A stretch of DNA of 64,000 nucleotides from Bradyrhizobium erythrophlei (GCA_900129675.1 FSRD01000001.1:62001-126000); one strand, 5' to 3'. Numbered from the stretch's first letter, positions 24,836 to 35,700 are shown. Notes: generated from the letters alone by a model not told the origin. Numbers and translations are program-made.

Positions 24836-25620
24836 AGTTGCAGATTTTTTCGGATCTCCATGTCGACGTCGCTCCCGTGAAGAAGATCACGATCGAGGAT
24901 GACGTCGATGTGGCGGTCGTCGCCGGCGATACATGTGAAGGCGTGCTGCACGCCTTCGAGCACCTGCGCAGGGTCGTGCCGCTGCACATTCCCATCGTGA
25001 TGACGATGGGCAATCACGAATTCTATCGTCACTTCGTCCCCGACGAACTGGCGCTGGCTCGTTCCCATGGTCCGACCTTCAATATCCACGTGCTGGAGAA
25101 CGACACCGTTACGCTGAGCGGCGTACGCGTGTCCGACAGCGTCCGCCTCGTGGGGGCATCGCTTTGGACTGACTATCGGATTTTTGGTGAGGCCAATCAG
25201 GCCGCGGTGATGAACGCCTGCGCGAGCGGCATGAACGATCATCGCCTGATCGGGTGGCAGAAACAGCCCTGGTTGCGGTTCAGGCCGCAGGAAGCGGCGC
25301 TGCTGCACCATCGGTCGAGGACGTATCTCGAAGGTGTCCTGTCGACGCCCTTCGGTGGACCTACGGTGGTAATCAGCCACACTGCCGTACATTGGCGGTC
25401 AGTCCATCCCAGGTTTCGGAGCGATCCGGTGACCGGGGCGTTCGTTTCGGACCAGTCCGAGCTGATCGAACGTTATCAGCCGACGCTGTGGGTGCACGGC
25501 CACGTCCACAACTCGTCAGACTATCTGGTCGGCAATACGAGGGTGCTGTGTAACCCGCACGGGTACGGGAACGAGAACCCGAACTTTAACGGCGGCCTGG
25601 TCGTGGAGCTCGGCGAGTGA
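24832..25620 (+). CDS. Calcineurin-like metallophosphoesterase
   Basis: 262 residues from the ATG at 24,832 (GGAG five bases upstream, ATGA overlap with the preceding gene). All metal-binding motifs are present: IFSDLHVD, VVAGDTCEG, MTMGNHEFYR, ISHTAVHWRS and WVHGHVHNSSD. This family hydrolyses phosphomono- or diesters with two metal ions; members include nucleases (Mre11/SbcD-like), cyclic-nucleotide phosphodiesterases and nucleotide pyrophosphatases. Without accessory domains the substrate cannot be told. Its place in an operon with an HNH protein and an AAA ATPase makes nucleic acid or a nucleotide signal the most likely substrate. Confidence 0.85.
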   Translation: MKLQIFSDLHVDVAPVKKITIEDDVDVAVVAGDTCEGVLHAFEHLRRVVPLHIPIVMTMGNHEFYRHFVPDELALARSHGPTFNIHVLENDTVTLSGVRVSDSVRLVGASLWTDYRIFGEANQAAVMNACASGMNDHRLIGWQKQPWLRFRPQEAALLHHRSRTYLEGVLSTPFGGPTVVISHTAVHWRSVHPRFRSDPVTGAFVSDQSELIERYQPTLWVHGHVHNSSDYLVGNTRVLCNPHGYGNENPNFNGGLVVELGE

Positions 25621-25679
25621 AAGCTTTCATCGTCGCTCCCACCGCCTCGCTCTGCGTTCCGTCCTATTGAGAGCTGTCC

Positions 25680-26081
25680 ATGCTTACCCGCCAATTCCCC
25701 TTCCTCGACCCCGCTCGCATCGACCCGGACCTGGCTCGCCGGCTACGCGTCTTGGCTGACGACTGCGACCGTCTTGAGCTCGGGCGTCCGGTCTCACCCA
25801 TCTTGCTGCAGAAGGCTCCGCTGCTCGAAGATTGGTTCCCGACTGTGACGCCGCTAGGCGTGCAGCTCGTCGGGCGCGTCACCGGCCACCCCCTGCTCGG
25901 AGATTGCGCAGCCGCCACCACACCGCTGTGGTTCGCCGATCCCGATGGCACGTGGGCACGTTCCCTTTCGCGCTTCTACCGGCTGGGGCCGCCACTCGAT
26001 CGTGACGACATTCGCAGCGTTCTGGGGCGGATGGCGAATTCCAGTACGACCAGTGACGACGGCTCGGAGGACGAAGCATGA
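25680..26081 (+). CDS. DUF6634-like protein
   Basis: 133 residues: LARRLRVLADDCDRLELGRP, PLLEDWFPTVTPLGVQLVG, GRVTGHPLLGDCAAATTPLW and ARSLSRFYRLGPP. I recognise this arrangement from the DUF6634 family, small rhizobial proteins of unknown function. It is helical at the N-terminus and beta-rich in the middle. The acidic C-terminus (SSTTSDDGSEDEA) overlaps the start of the AAA ATPase gene by four bases, suggesting coupled synthesis of the two proteins. Confidence 0.6.
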   Translation: MLTRQFPFLDPARIDPDLARRLRVLADDCDRLELGRPVSPILLQKAPLLEDWFPTVTPLGVQLVGRVTGHPLLGDCAAATTPLWFADPDGTWARSLSRFYRLGPPLDRDDIRSVLGRMANSSTTSDDGSEDEA

Positions 26082-27652
26082 GCGCCACCGACGACGCCGA
26101 CGACATTGATTTGCCGGCCCCGGCAGACGATGCCGTCTCGACTGGAGCGGCGGCGGATTCGTCGGATCGGGACGAGCGCCTGCACGGCCTGCCGCGGCTT
26201 TTGCGCTACGCCATGCTCGTCACCGACGGTGCCGACCATATCGAGCAGCGGCTCATCGCCGAGATCGACGAACTGTGTCCGCAACTGTCCTACAACGCGG
26301 CGTGGGCCGCGACGTTCGGGGTCGATGCCGCACTTGCACTCGCTGCCGAGCTCGACCACCGCGCGGTCATGCAGGACGAGCCGAACTTGCGCAGCCTTGC
26401 CGACTGCGTGCGACTGCTGTGCCTGCCGACACCGCGCGATCGGACCTACTTCGAGGATCACCGCAGGGTCGGAAAAGCGCTGATCCAAGCTTTCCAGGCC
26501 GCTTCTCGGCATGCCGAGGGCGCGGTCTGCTGCGATCTCGAGCATTTTGTCTTTGGCTGGGCGGCTCTACCGGCCTGCACCGACCTGTTGCCGCGGGGAG
26601 CTTCAGCGGCGCGGAACGCTGGCTTCGTCGGTAATCGCATGGCAGAGCACCGCGTCGCCGCGGCCGCCAATGCTGCCCGACGTAAGGTCAAGGAGGAGGA
26701 AGAGCGCAGGAGGAAGAAGGAGGCCGAGGAAAAGGCCGCCGAGGTCTCTGAGCAAGCCTCCTTGACTGGCGCGCAAGCCGTTCCCGACCATCACTTGATG
26801 GTCGCTCGTATGAGCAGCGACCAGATGAAGAACGTCAAACTCAGGGAAATCCTCGGACCGCTGAAGAGCATCATCAACGTGGCGTTGCCGTTGGTCCAGG
26901 TGCCGCCGCTGCATCAGGTGCGCAGCACGCTACTGTTCGAATTCCCCTACGCCAGCGAGGCCATCGATTTCGCGCTCGCCGACCTCGTCAGCCGCACCAC
27001 GGTCCGGCTGCGGCCGCTGCTCATGGTCGGCGACCCCGGCGGCGGCAAAACCCGATTTGCTCGGCGCCTCGGAGAGGTGCTTGGCCTGAGCGTCTGGCGT
27101 GAGGACGCGTCCCGCGCCGACGGCGCCGTATTCGGCGGTACCGACCGTCGCTGGTACTCCGCCGAACCGTGCCACCCCTTTCTTGCTGTCGCCCAGGGCA
27201 AAATCGCCAACCCGCTCGTCCTCATCGACGAATGTGAGAAGGCCGGTACGCGCTCCGACTACGGCAGGCTCTGGGATTGCCTTCTCGGCTTCCTTGAGCC
27301 CGAGACGAACTGCCGCTATCCCGATCCCGCCCTGCAGATTGCGCTTGACCTCAGCCAGATCTCCTACGTGGCGACGGCCAACACGCTGGATCCGCTGCCG
27401 GCCCCGATCCGCGATCGCTTTCGCGTCGTGACCTTTCCGAAGCCCGGCGCTGGCGATCTCAATGCGCTCTTGCCGGCCGTGATCGCGGACCTCGCCCGAG
27501 AACGCGGTCTCGACGGAAGCTGGGTGCCGCCTCTCGACGGCGCCGAACATGCCGCGGTCGCGCGGCACTGGCGCGGGGGCTCGGTGCGCCGCCTGCGCCG
27601 GATCGTCGAGGCCATCCTGCGCGAACGCGACCTGCGCGCCACGAGGAACTGA
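26078..27652 (+). CDS. AAA+ ATPase with central coiled coil
   Basis: 524 residues. After an acidic head and a helical region, a charged coiled coil (KVKEEEERRRKKEAEEKA, about 205-225) precedes an AAA+ module: Walker A VGDPGGGKTRFARRL (about residues 313-327), Walker B VLIDECEKAG, sensor-1-like ATANTLDPLPAPIRDRFR with the arginine finger, and a lid with WRGGSVRRLRRIVEA. The module is closest in style to Lon/ClpX or MoxR-like unfoldases or remodellers; there is no protease domain. It probably works as a ring that remodels a partner protein or DNA complex, perhaps the neighbouring DUF2130 or paralogous proteins. Confidence 0.8.
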   Translation: MSATDDADDIDLPAPADDAVSTGAAADSSDRDERLHGLPRLLRYAMLVTDGADHIEQRLIAEIDELCPQLSYNAAWAATFGVDAALALAAELDHRAVMQDEPNLRSLADCVRLLCLPTPRDRTYFEDHRRVGKALIQAFQAASRHAEGAVCCDLEHFVFGWAALPACTDLLPRGASAARNAGFVGNRMAEHRVAAAANAARRKVKEEEERRRKKEAEEKAAEVSEQASLTGAQAVPDHHLMVARMSSDQMKNVKLREILGPLKSIINVALPLVQVPPLHQVRSTLLFEFPYASEAIDFALADLVSRTTVRLRPLLMVGDPGGGKTRFARRLGEVLGLSVWREDASRADGAVFGGTDRRWYSAEPCHPFLAVAQGKIANPLVLIDECEKAGTRSDYGRLWDCLLGFLEPETNCRYPDPALQIALDLSQISYVATANTLDPLPAPIRDRFRVVTFPKPGAGDLNALLPAVIADLARERGLDGSWVPPLDGAEHAAVARHWRGGSVRRLRRIVEAILRERDLRATRN

Positions 27653-27813
27653 CCATGACGCACGATCCCGCCGAGAAGCCGAAACCGAAAGCACCAAACA
27701 GGGTGTCGCCATTGCCACGACCGGCGCGATTGCCGGGGATAACGCCGCGAACCAGCCCGAGCGACGCCGGAAATCCCGATACAATCTGGAGCAATCACCA
27801 AAGGACCGACACC

Positions 27814-29087
27814 GTGACCGACCTCAGATCCTCTGCCCGAACTGCAGCACCGAGATCAAGCTGACCGAATCGCTCGCGGCGCCCATGATCGCTGCGACCC
27901 GCAAGCAGTTCGAGGCACAGCTCGCGGCCAAGGAAGCCGATTTCGGCCGTCGTGAGGCCCACCTCAAGCAAACGCAGGACGACCTCGCCAAGGCGCGCGA
28001 GACCCTCGACGAACAGGTGGCCGCCAAGATGAGCGCCGAACGTGTGGCCATCGCCGACGCCGAGGCAAGGAAAGCCCGTCTGGCGCTGGCCGATGATCTT
28101 GGCCAACGCGACCGGCAGCTTGCGGAGCTGCAGCAGATGCTGGCCACGAACAACGCGAAGCTCGCCGAAGCCCAGCAATCCCAGACCGATATGCTGCGCA
28201 AGCAGCGTGAGCTCGAAGACGCCAAGCGCGAGGTCGAGCTGACCGTAGAGAAGAAGGTGCAGGAGAACCTTGCGACCGTTCGCGACAAGGCCAGGCTGGA
28301 GGCCGAGGACACGCTGAAGGCCAAGGTCACCGAAAAGGAGACCCAGATCGCCGGCATGCAGCGCCAGATCGAGGAGCTCCGCCGCAAGGCCGACCAGGGC
28401 TCACAGCAGCTGCAGGGTGAGGCGCTCGAAATCGAACTTGAATCCCTGCTCCGCACCCGATTCCCGCGAGACCTGATCGAGCCGGTGGCCAAGGGCGAGT
28501 TCGGCGGCGATCTTGTGCATCGCGTGCTTGGCCCCGGCGGTCAAATCTGCGGCACCATTCTATGGGAGTCCAAGCGCACGCGGAATTGGAACGACGGCTG
28601 GCTCGCGAAACTGCGCGATGACCAGCGCACCGCCAAAGCAGAGATCGCGCTGATCGTTTCGACCGCGCTCCCCAAAGGAATCGAGAGCTTTGACCTCGTT
28701 GATAACGTCTGGGTCACGGAGCCCAGGTTCGCGATCCCGCTTGCCATCGCGCTCCGCCAGTCGCTGATCGATGTCGCCGCCAGCCGCCAGGCGCAGGAAG
28801 GCCAGCAGACCAAGATGGAGATGGTGTACGCCTACCTGACCGGCCCGCGCTTCCGCCACCGCATCGACGCCATCGTCGAAAAGTTCACCGACATGCAGGC
28901 CGACCTCGATCGCGAACGCAAGACCATGATGCGGTTGTGGGCAAAACGGGAGGAGCAGCTCAGGGGCGTGCTCGATTCCACCGCTGGCCTCTACGGCGAC
29001 TTGCAGGGCATCGCCGGCCGCGCCATGCAGGAGATCGAGAGCCTAGATGTGCTGATGATCGAGGTGAAGGGCGAGGCGGCGGAGTAG
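27814..29087 (+). CDS. DUF2130 coiled-coil protein with a frame problem at its start
   Basis: The body is a DUF2130 protein: ILCPNCSTEIKLTESLAAP, long coiled coil (about 130 to 300 of the open frame), and the C-terminal domain LLRTRFPRDLIEPVAKGEFG, GTILWESKRTRNWNDGW, ALIVSTALPKGIESF. DUF2130 has a nuclease-like fold in its C-terminal part (E-S-K in ILWESKRT fits a PD-(D/E)xK motif). A natural start, GTG at 27,814 with AAGGA eight bases before it, is out of frame with the body by one base: GACCTCAGATC would need one extra C. In-frame starts exist only far upstream inside the ATPase gene. Either one base is missing or the gene is damaged. Confidence 0.7.
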
Positions 29088-29286
29088 GTTGGCTAGTCAA
29101 TTCGACGACAAATTGCACACTGATAAGGCTTGTGTAGTTTTCTTATCACTAGGTTAGGTTGACGGACTGGGTTCGCGATCAAAGCTTAGTCCGAAGTTTT
29201 CGCTTAGTCAGTATTGAGCCGGCATAATCTTAGGCTCGCTCCGCATCGATCCTGCGGATAGCCGTCTTGAGGCGTTCGATGCGCGT

Positions 29287-30843
29287 TCACACGTAAAATT
29301 TGAACGGTTGTCTTTCTTCTCCCTTCGCCGACCCCATAGTGAGGACGTCCCCAACCATCCGCGCAAACCGGACAGTGACAGGTAGGCCATCGTTGAAGTT
29401 GCAGGAATTGTAGTTGATCTTGGTGAGACCCATGATGTCGCCAAGAACGGTGCGAATGTCGGGCTTCGCGTTCTTGCTGCGCATCACGGTGATGTGCAGT
29501 GGATTGGGTGTCTCCGGCCCGATATAGGTGTCGAGCTGAGGCACGTATCCCGTCGTCCAAAGATAGGCCGTTTGATCATCGAGCAGTAGCGCGGTCCCGC
29601 GCAGCACGGGATAGTCGCCATCCCGAAAAAGCTTCGTTTCTCCGCCGGTCGAGCGGATCCGCACGCCAATGACGTTAGTCTCCTTCGGAGCCGCCTCGAC
29701 GAAGGCGTTCCACTCTTCGTCGTTGAAATAGGTTTGCCCGTGAATGAACAGCTCCTTGGGCGGGCCGCCATGCGTCTCGGAGTAGGTCTTCAGCACAAGC
29801 GCGAGCAGGTTCTTTGCCGCGGACGCCTTGAGATGAAACTCGTAGTCTCCGGTCTTCCACGGTCCATTGGCGCCGCGGAATACGACACCGTCTCCCTCGT
29901 TGAGAAACATCTGCGCCGCGCAGCAGGCATGCCCATCGGGATCGTGCGGCAGGCTCTTGTAGACCATACCGATGTAGCAGACCCCCGGTCGAACGTTCGC
30001 CAGCCGCCACGGAGGTTTCGGCTGCGTCTTGTAGTAGAGCCCGGTCGCGAGATTCCAGGCGACCGTTGCGGCGTCCTGCGTCTTGCGCAGCGGGTATCCG
30101 GCCTTGTTGCGATAGGCGTCGGGGGCGAGCGTCGTTTCGCGAACAAGCTGCGTCGGCGCGATCGTCAGGAATTCGGCTTTGATCCTGCGATGGAAATCGG
30201 CAACGTCCTCGAAAATCGCCTCCTTGGTTTGATCAATGACGCCCATGGCGGAGAACAGCGGAATGCTCTCCTTCGCCTTCTGCCGCTTGGTGAACTCTCC
30301 CTTTTCCATCGGCAGGCCTGATCGCTTGGACTGAGGCCTGCATCGCTCGTAGACGATCTCGGGCAGCACCAGGATCCAGACGTCGATCGATCGCTCGTCG
30401 TTGCGCAGATGCTGCTTGACGCGATCAAAGTACAACCGCGCGACCTTGTCGACGGCCTCGTTGAGGTTGACGATGCGCGTTGCGCGATCAATCTCCTTCA
30501 GCTGAATCGACAGCGCGCTGCATTCATCCGGCTCGAAGGAAATTCCGAACGCCTCTTCGAGACCTGGGAAGTCCGCCAGGTGTAGCCGATCGGCCTTCTC
30601 TCCTTTTCCGGGCGGCGGGACCTGGACAACCGATTTGAGCTTGCGGCCCCATGCTCGAAAATGCGCGATCCCGTCGGTGGTGCCGATCACGCCGACCCGG
30701 ATTTCCTGGCTTTTCTTCGCCTTGGCGTGAGGTCCATACAGGAACAACCCGTCCTTGGGGTGCGGACTGCGCTGCGAAAATGCAAACTCTAGCTGCGGTT
30801 CGTCGAAATGTTCGACCCGAAGCGATTTCTCCGGAAATCTCAT
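29287..30843 (-). CDS. Short prokaryotic Argonaute (MID-PIWI)
   Basis: 518 residues, the size of a short pAgo that lacks N and PAZ domains. N-terminal third: [19 protein letters not shown], a hallmark of the MID part; middle: [20 protein letters not shown], start of PIWI; C-terminal: [18 protein letters not shown] and the hydrophobic end PFKFYV. The PIWI acids needed for slicing are absent (G-M-V where a catalytic Asp is expected), as in all short pAgos, so it should bind guide RNA and target DNA without cutting. Its ATG (30,841-30,843) overlaps the stop of the APAZ gene, the standard arrangement for pAgo and its APAZ effector, with which it forms a complex. Confidence 0.92.
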   Translation of the reverse strand: MRFPEKSLRVEHFDEPQLEFAFSQRSPHPKDGLFLYGPHAKAKKSQEIRVGVIGTTDGIAHFRAWGRKLKSVVQVPPPGKGEKADRLHLADFPGLEEAFGISFEPDECSALSIQLKEIDRATRIVNLNEAVDKVARLYFDRVKQHLRNDERSIDVWILVLPEIVYERCRPQSKRSGLPMEKGEFTKRQKAKESIPLFSAMGVIDQTKEAIFEDVADFHRRIKAEFLTIAPTQLVRETTLAPDAYRNKAGYPLRKTQDAATVAWNLATGLYYKTQPKPPWRLANVRPGVCYIGMVYKSLPHDPDGHACCAAQMFLNEGDGVVFRGANGPWKTGDYEFHLKASAAKNLLALVLKTYSETHGGPPKELFIHGQTYFNDEEWNAFVEAAPKETNVIGVRIRSTGGETKLFRDGDYPVLRGTALLLDDQTAYLWTTGYVPQLDTYIGPETPNPLHITVMRSKNAKPDIRTVLGDIMGLTKINYNSCNFNDGLPVTVRFARMVGDVLTMGSAKGEERQPFKFYV

Positions 30844-31874
30844 GCTTCGACCTCGTCATCGTTGTCGGGTCGACCCAGGGTGCTGATGTCAGCTTCTTCC
30901 TCGTCGGCGTCGAGAATATCGGGAAGCGCGGTGCTCACCGGCGAGGTGAACAATATCGGCACCGCTTCAATCGCGAGCGCTGCGTTCGCGGCGAGCGCCA
31001 GGCGGATATAGGCCGACTCGCCGGACAAAAGCTCCAGGAATGCGAGCATACGCCCATGCCACTGCTTGTTGCGCCACCCCTTGCAAATGCTTCGGCGCAG
31101 GCGGTGCATCTTCCTGGCGTCATCGATGCTGAGCCCCTCGGGAGTATTGTTGTCGACCGAGAACAGAACCCTCGACTTGAGCTTCAGATGCCAGAACGGC
31201 CAGAAGTAGGGCATCGCGGTGACGCCGAACTGCCAGATGTGTCCCTTCGCGACGTTGCGAAGCATCGAGGACCGCCGGTCGCCTTGCTTGCCCCAGGGGA
31301 TGCGTCGTCCGACCGGCGCCTGTGCGACCGAAGCGTGGAAGCCGACAGCGTTAGAATAGTGATACTCGATGAAACCCTTCTCCCTGCAGAACGAAAGCCA
31401 TGCCTTCTTGATCATCGCAATGACCAGGTTGGAGGCGACCTGGCGCTCGATCCCGAGCGCAGAAAAGCCGTTGTCGACAAATTCCAGCAACGGGATCTCG
31501 TGCTTCAGCTTGAACCGGCCGGCAGACGCGAACGCGGTGTCGACTTCGGATTGCTCCGCAAAGGTGATGATCCCGGAGCAATGTTTCGCGCACGGATAGG
31601 GGAAATCCTCGAGCGAGCTATCGAGCAATCGGTCCTCGATCGCGCCGGTGCTCTCGAAATATCGGATGACGTCGGGCGCTTCGGCGGCGCGCAACCAGTT
31701 TGAGGTCAACCGCTCGGCTTCCTCGACGAGCGGGATCGCGCCGCGCCGCCGGAAGATCTCCCAATTCGGATTGATCGCTGCCTGGCCGGCAGGGCGCGGC
31801 ACCTTCTGCCGCTGAAGCGCGTCAATTAGGAGGCCGACGCCTTCTCCCCAGCCGCGCACAAAATCGACGGTCAC
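30840..31874 (-). CDS. APAZ domain protein (C-terminal part of the split effector)
   Basis: 344 residues if translation starts at the GTG 31,872-31,874. The beginning [20 protein letters not shown] followed by QKVPRP is the usual linker from TIR to APAZ, and the rest ([55 protein letters not shown]) is the APAZ domain that replaces the N/PAZ lobe of long Argonautes and binds the short pAgo. It is in the same frame as the upstream Mrr-TIR gene and separated from it only by a TAG and eight codons. It ends four bases into the pAgo start. No separate ribosome binding site is obvious, so expression needs readthrough or reinitiation. Confidence 0.85.
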   Translation of the reverse strand: MTVDFVRGWGEGVGLLIDALQRQKVPRPAGQAAINPNWEIFRRRGAIPLVEEAERLTSNWLRAAEAPDVIRYFESTGAIEDRLLDSSLEDFPYPCAKHCSGIITFAEQSEVDTAFASAGRFKLKHEIPLLEFVDNGFSALGIERQVASNLVIAMIKKAWLSFCREKGFIEYHYSNAVGFHASVAQAPVGRRIPWGKQGDRRSSMLRNVAKGHIWQFGVTAMPYFWPFWHLKLKSRVLFSVDNNTPEGLSIDDARKMHRLRRSICKGWRNKQWHGRMLAFLELLSGESAYIRLALAANAALAIEAVPILFTSPVSTALPDILDADEEEADISTLGRPDNDDEVEA

Positions 31875-31898
31875 CGCATCCCCGACGCCCTTGACCTT

Positions 31899-32768
31899 CT
31901 ATCCCGGTTCGAGCCTCAGCGGAATGATGAACCGGGAATCGTCTAACTCCTTCGACAACCCCAGCGCGATGTCGAGGTCGTCCTGGACATGCCGGTCGGA
32001 GAGCGTGGCATCGCGGCAGAGGAGGAGAACTTTCGCCGCCCGGTATTGCAGCGCCTGATTGATCTCACGGCGCCATCGGTCGCCGGGCTGAAGCGTCAGG
32101 ATGTCGGCGAACACGCGGTACCCTTCGGCCTCAAGCTTGGGCGCGAGCCAAAGCGCGAATTCGTCGTCGATCGGTGACGCCTTAATTAGAAATATGGTGT
32201 CCCGTGCCGCTTTCTCGACAGGCGCTGCGTTTCCGGTAGCCTCCCTAGCGGGCAGGAGATTGGCAAGGACGGCGGGAACCGCCCACGGCTTTAAAAGAGC
32301 CTTTCCGACGGCCTCAGTTATAACCGTTTGCAGAACCGATGTGCTCTGCGCCCAAAGCTCTTGATGAGCCGTCTCAATGTCTGGATATTTGCGCAACAGG
32401 GCGTTGAGGTCGCCGGGTCCGAAAATGTCGCCCGGCGTTCGCAGCGACGGGCCGATGATCTCGGCTAACGCGTTCTTGTTCTTTGGTGTGAGTTGCGCAG
32501 ACGTCACAAGGATGTAGCGCGTCGGCGCCAACCGGTCGATCGATAGTCGCTCCTTTGTCATCTTCGACTTCAACGCCGCGAAACCGGAGCGATGGTAATG
32601 TTTCGCCTGCATCACGACTGATCCGTCGGCACGCGCATGGCGACCGTCCATCCCATCGTCCGGCCCCTCGGGAAAAGCTTCGAAGCGCAGCTCTATCTCG
32701 CGCCCGATGAGGTCACGGGCCAGATCCTCAAATTCGCTGTGGGACAAACTCGCGAAGTCATAATTCAT
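31899..32768 (-). CDS. Mrr-like nuclease plus TIR domain (N-terminal part of the split effector)
   Basis: 289 residues. Residues 1-130 are an Mrr-type restriction endonuclease domain: FEDLARDLIGREIEL, EGPDDGMDG with D41, and VVMQAKHYHR giving Q54-x-K56, the PD-(D/E)xK pattern of Mrr; GDLNALLRKYPDI ends it. Residues about 188-286 are a TIR domain: DTIFLIKASPIDDEFALWL, KLEAEGYRVFADILTLQPGD, RAAKVLLLCRDATLSDRHV, FIIPLRLEP. At the position of the catalytic TIR glutamate the sequence has Asp264 (HVQDDLDIA). The frame ends in TAG at 31,899-31,901, just where APAZ linkers begin. TIR effectors with pAgo hydrolyse NAD. The ATG lies 10 bp after the helicase stop. Confidence 0.85.
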   Translation of the reverse strand: MNYDFASLSHSEFEDLARDLIGREIELRFEAFPEGPDDGMDGRHARADGSVVMQAKHYHRSGFAALKSKMTKERLSIDRLAPTRYILVTSAQLTPKNKNALAEIIGPSLRTPGDIFGPGDLNALLRKYPDIETAHQELWAQSTSVLQTVITEAVGKALLKPWAVPAVLANLLPAREATGNAAPVEKAARDTIFLIKASPIDDEFALWLAPKLEAEGYRVFADILTLQPGDRWRREINQALQYRAAKVLLLCRDATLSDRHVQDDLDIALGLSKELDDSRFIIPLRLEPG

Positions 32769-32778
32769 GCGTCGCCGA

Positions 32779-35700
32779 TCATGATCCAGTCGCTCCGACG
32801 CTCGCTTCCTGTGCTTGTGCGATCAGCCGACCGTCCAGGCGCAACTGGCCCGATTCGAGTAGACCCGTGAGGCTACCTTCCACCACCTCTCGCAACTGAG
32901 CACTCGTCGCTCCAAATCCAAACAGTCGGGCAACTGCCTGCGCCAACTGGTCGCGCTCGGCCCCATAGTTCTGCTCTACCACTTGTGCGATCGCAACCTT
33001 GACTTCTTCGGGCGGCAGTATCTCCGGACGTCGCAGTGTGCTGGATTCGACTTCTCCCCGATTTCTCACGATCACTTGTTGGCCCGGTACGAAGTAGAAA
33101 GGTCCTCCTGAGATCTCGCCTTTCCGCTTCGCTGCCTTGATGGCCGCCTGAACGGCATCCCTAATGCGGTTGCCAGCGCGGGATAACCCCCAAGCCGAAC
33201 GGATTCGGACGACGATTTCCGACTCATGTACGGGACCCTCCACCGTGACGATCTGCACGACATGTTTCATCATCTCCGGCAGCGGCGTTTCGTGAGGCTC
33301 TACTTGCCGGCGTACCGAAAGTTTTGCTTCCTCGTAGTGAGTGGTCGCTTCGCTCTCCGTTCCAATTTCGGCGACCACCACCTCGGCACCGACCTCTTCG
33401 TGAGCCGAAAAGCGAATGGGAACGGCTGAGACGGAGTCCTCGGCACGTTCGTCCATCTCCCGCCATTGCGCCTTCGCCGCCTCGATGGCCTTCACGACCT
33501 TTGTCGTCTCTTCTTCCGGCCGTAGAAACCAATCGGTCGACCAGATACGATGTAAAACCCATCCGTGCGCTTCCAGGATATTCTGCCGCAGACGATCCCT
33601 ATCGCGAGCCGATCGGGACGAGTGATACTGCGCGCCATCGCATTCGATACCGAGGACGAACCGACCGGGCTTTTCCGGATCGGCTACCGCCAAATCGATG
33701 AAAAAGCCGGCGGTCCCGATCTGTGTCTTCACGTCGTGACCGAGCGCTGTCAGTCGCGACGCAACCTGTTCTTCGAAGACCGAATCTGGATCTCGGCCCG
33801 TCTCTTCAGCGATGCCAAGCCTTCCGTTTTGCGCAAAGGAGAGAAACAACTTGAGTGCCGCAACACCCCTGCCCTTCGAACGCGACAGGTCGATGTCGTC
33901 TCCGGTGATCGACGAGAAGACTTCGCAACGGAGCTTCGCCCGTGAGATCAGCACGTTAAGCCGGCGCTCGCCGCCATCGGAATTGAGCGGGCCGAAGCTC
34001 ATGGCGAAATACCCCTCCTTGGTCCGGCCGTATCCCAACGATATAAAGATGACGTCCCTTTCGTCACCCTGGATATTCTCGAGATTCTTTACGAAGAAGG
34101 GCTCGGTGGATCCGCGGCTGAAGAATTCCTCCGTTTCGGGGCTCTGCTTTCTGAGGAGCTCAAGCTCATTCTGTATGGCCTGGCGTTGGGCAACCGAAAA
34201 AGTAGCCACGCCCAGCGTCCTGTCCGGAGCCTCGCGCGCGTGCCGCATCACCGCTTCCGCCACGATCCGAGCCTCCTTGGGATTCGTCCGCGTATTTCCA
34301 CGATCGTAGTGCGCATCAGGCAGATAGTTGAATTTCAGGCCCATGCCGGCGACGGCGTCGTAGGGACTGGGTACGATGAACAGTCGATTGTCGTAGAATT
34401 GCTTATTCGAGACCGCGATCAGCGATTGATGCTTACTGCGATAGTGCCAGTTGAGCATCCGATGCGGGAGCCCCTTCGCCAGGCACAGATCGAGGATGCT
34501 TTCGGCATCCTTTGCCTGGAAGGTCACCTCGTCATCTTCGTCTCGATCATCGTCGTTGCCTGTCAGTTTCGCGAAGAAGCGGGTGGGTGGTAGCTGCCGC
34601 TCGTCGCCGACGACTACCATCTGTCGGCATCGCGCCACCGCTCCGAGTGCGTCTACTGGTTCAATTTGGGAGGCCTCGTCGACCACCAGCAAATCGAACG
34701 AGACCGCGCCTGGCTTCAGGAATTGAGCCACCGAAAGCGGACTCATGAGGAAGATCGGCTTGATCTGCTGAATGACGGGTCCGGCCCGTTCCAAAAGTTG
34801 CCGGATTGGCAAATGATTTCGCTTCTTCGCTACCTCTCCGTTCAGTACGCCGAGCGGGCCGATTCCACCCATGTTTCTAGGCAGACGTGAGGCATGTTCG
34901 TGAGCAATTTGATCGCGCGCGAGCTTCATGCGCTCCTGGTCCAGCTTGCGGAAGCTCTCCACGTTGCGCCCATGAGAATCACCGTCGAACTTCTTCAGTT
35001 CGGGATGTGCGACGAAAATGACACTCCGCATGGCCTCGAAGTAGGCACGATCGAACGTCTCCAGAAGTGCATCGCCCGACAGAGAACCATCGAGCAGCCG
35101 GCCGACCAGCGTCCCGAGTCCATCGTCCTCCGCCGTACGGATACGATCCATGAATGCGACCCACCGAGTGATACGCTCGGGCGAACGACGCCATTCCGAG
35201 ATCTTCGCGGATATCTCGGCGAAAAGCATTTCGGGGCCCACCTGAACCGGGATGCGCCCAGGATCGAGCCGCAGAAAATCGAACAGCTGGTCCACACCGG
35301 TCTTAACAGCGTCGAGCGCCGTCCTGAAGTCCCCGAGCGACTTCCTGTCGTCGGCCGACAACACCACGCGCGCGAGGCGATCTCGCGTACCTTCCCCCGC
35401 GACTTCCTTTGGAAAGCTATCCCACCACGACGAAAGGGATTCCAATCTTTCCCAATCCGATCTTTCCTTGCGCCAGGAGCCTCCAAAAGCCGAACGGCCT
35501 GCTGTTTGGACTCCCTCGAACGATCGACGCGCCGTCTGCGCGGCGATGAGCCCGTTGAGGAGCAACAATCGTTGATCGACCGTCTTCGGCATCGGAACTT
35601 TCAGGTACGACGCAAGGGTTGCCGTCTGTGCCCGATAACGCAGACTGAATATCCTCAACCAGGACCGGCCCTTGTTCGCGATCACATCCCTGCATTCGCT

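Noticed and set aside
29287..30843. Catalytically active long Argonaute
   Set aside because: Length (518 residues), absence of PAZ and N domains, and missing PIWI acids fit only the short, non-slicing type.
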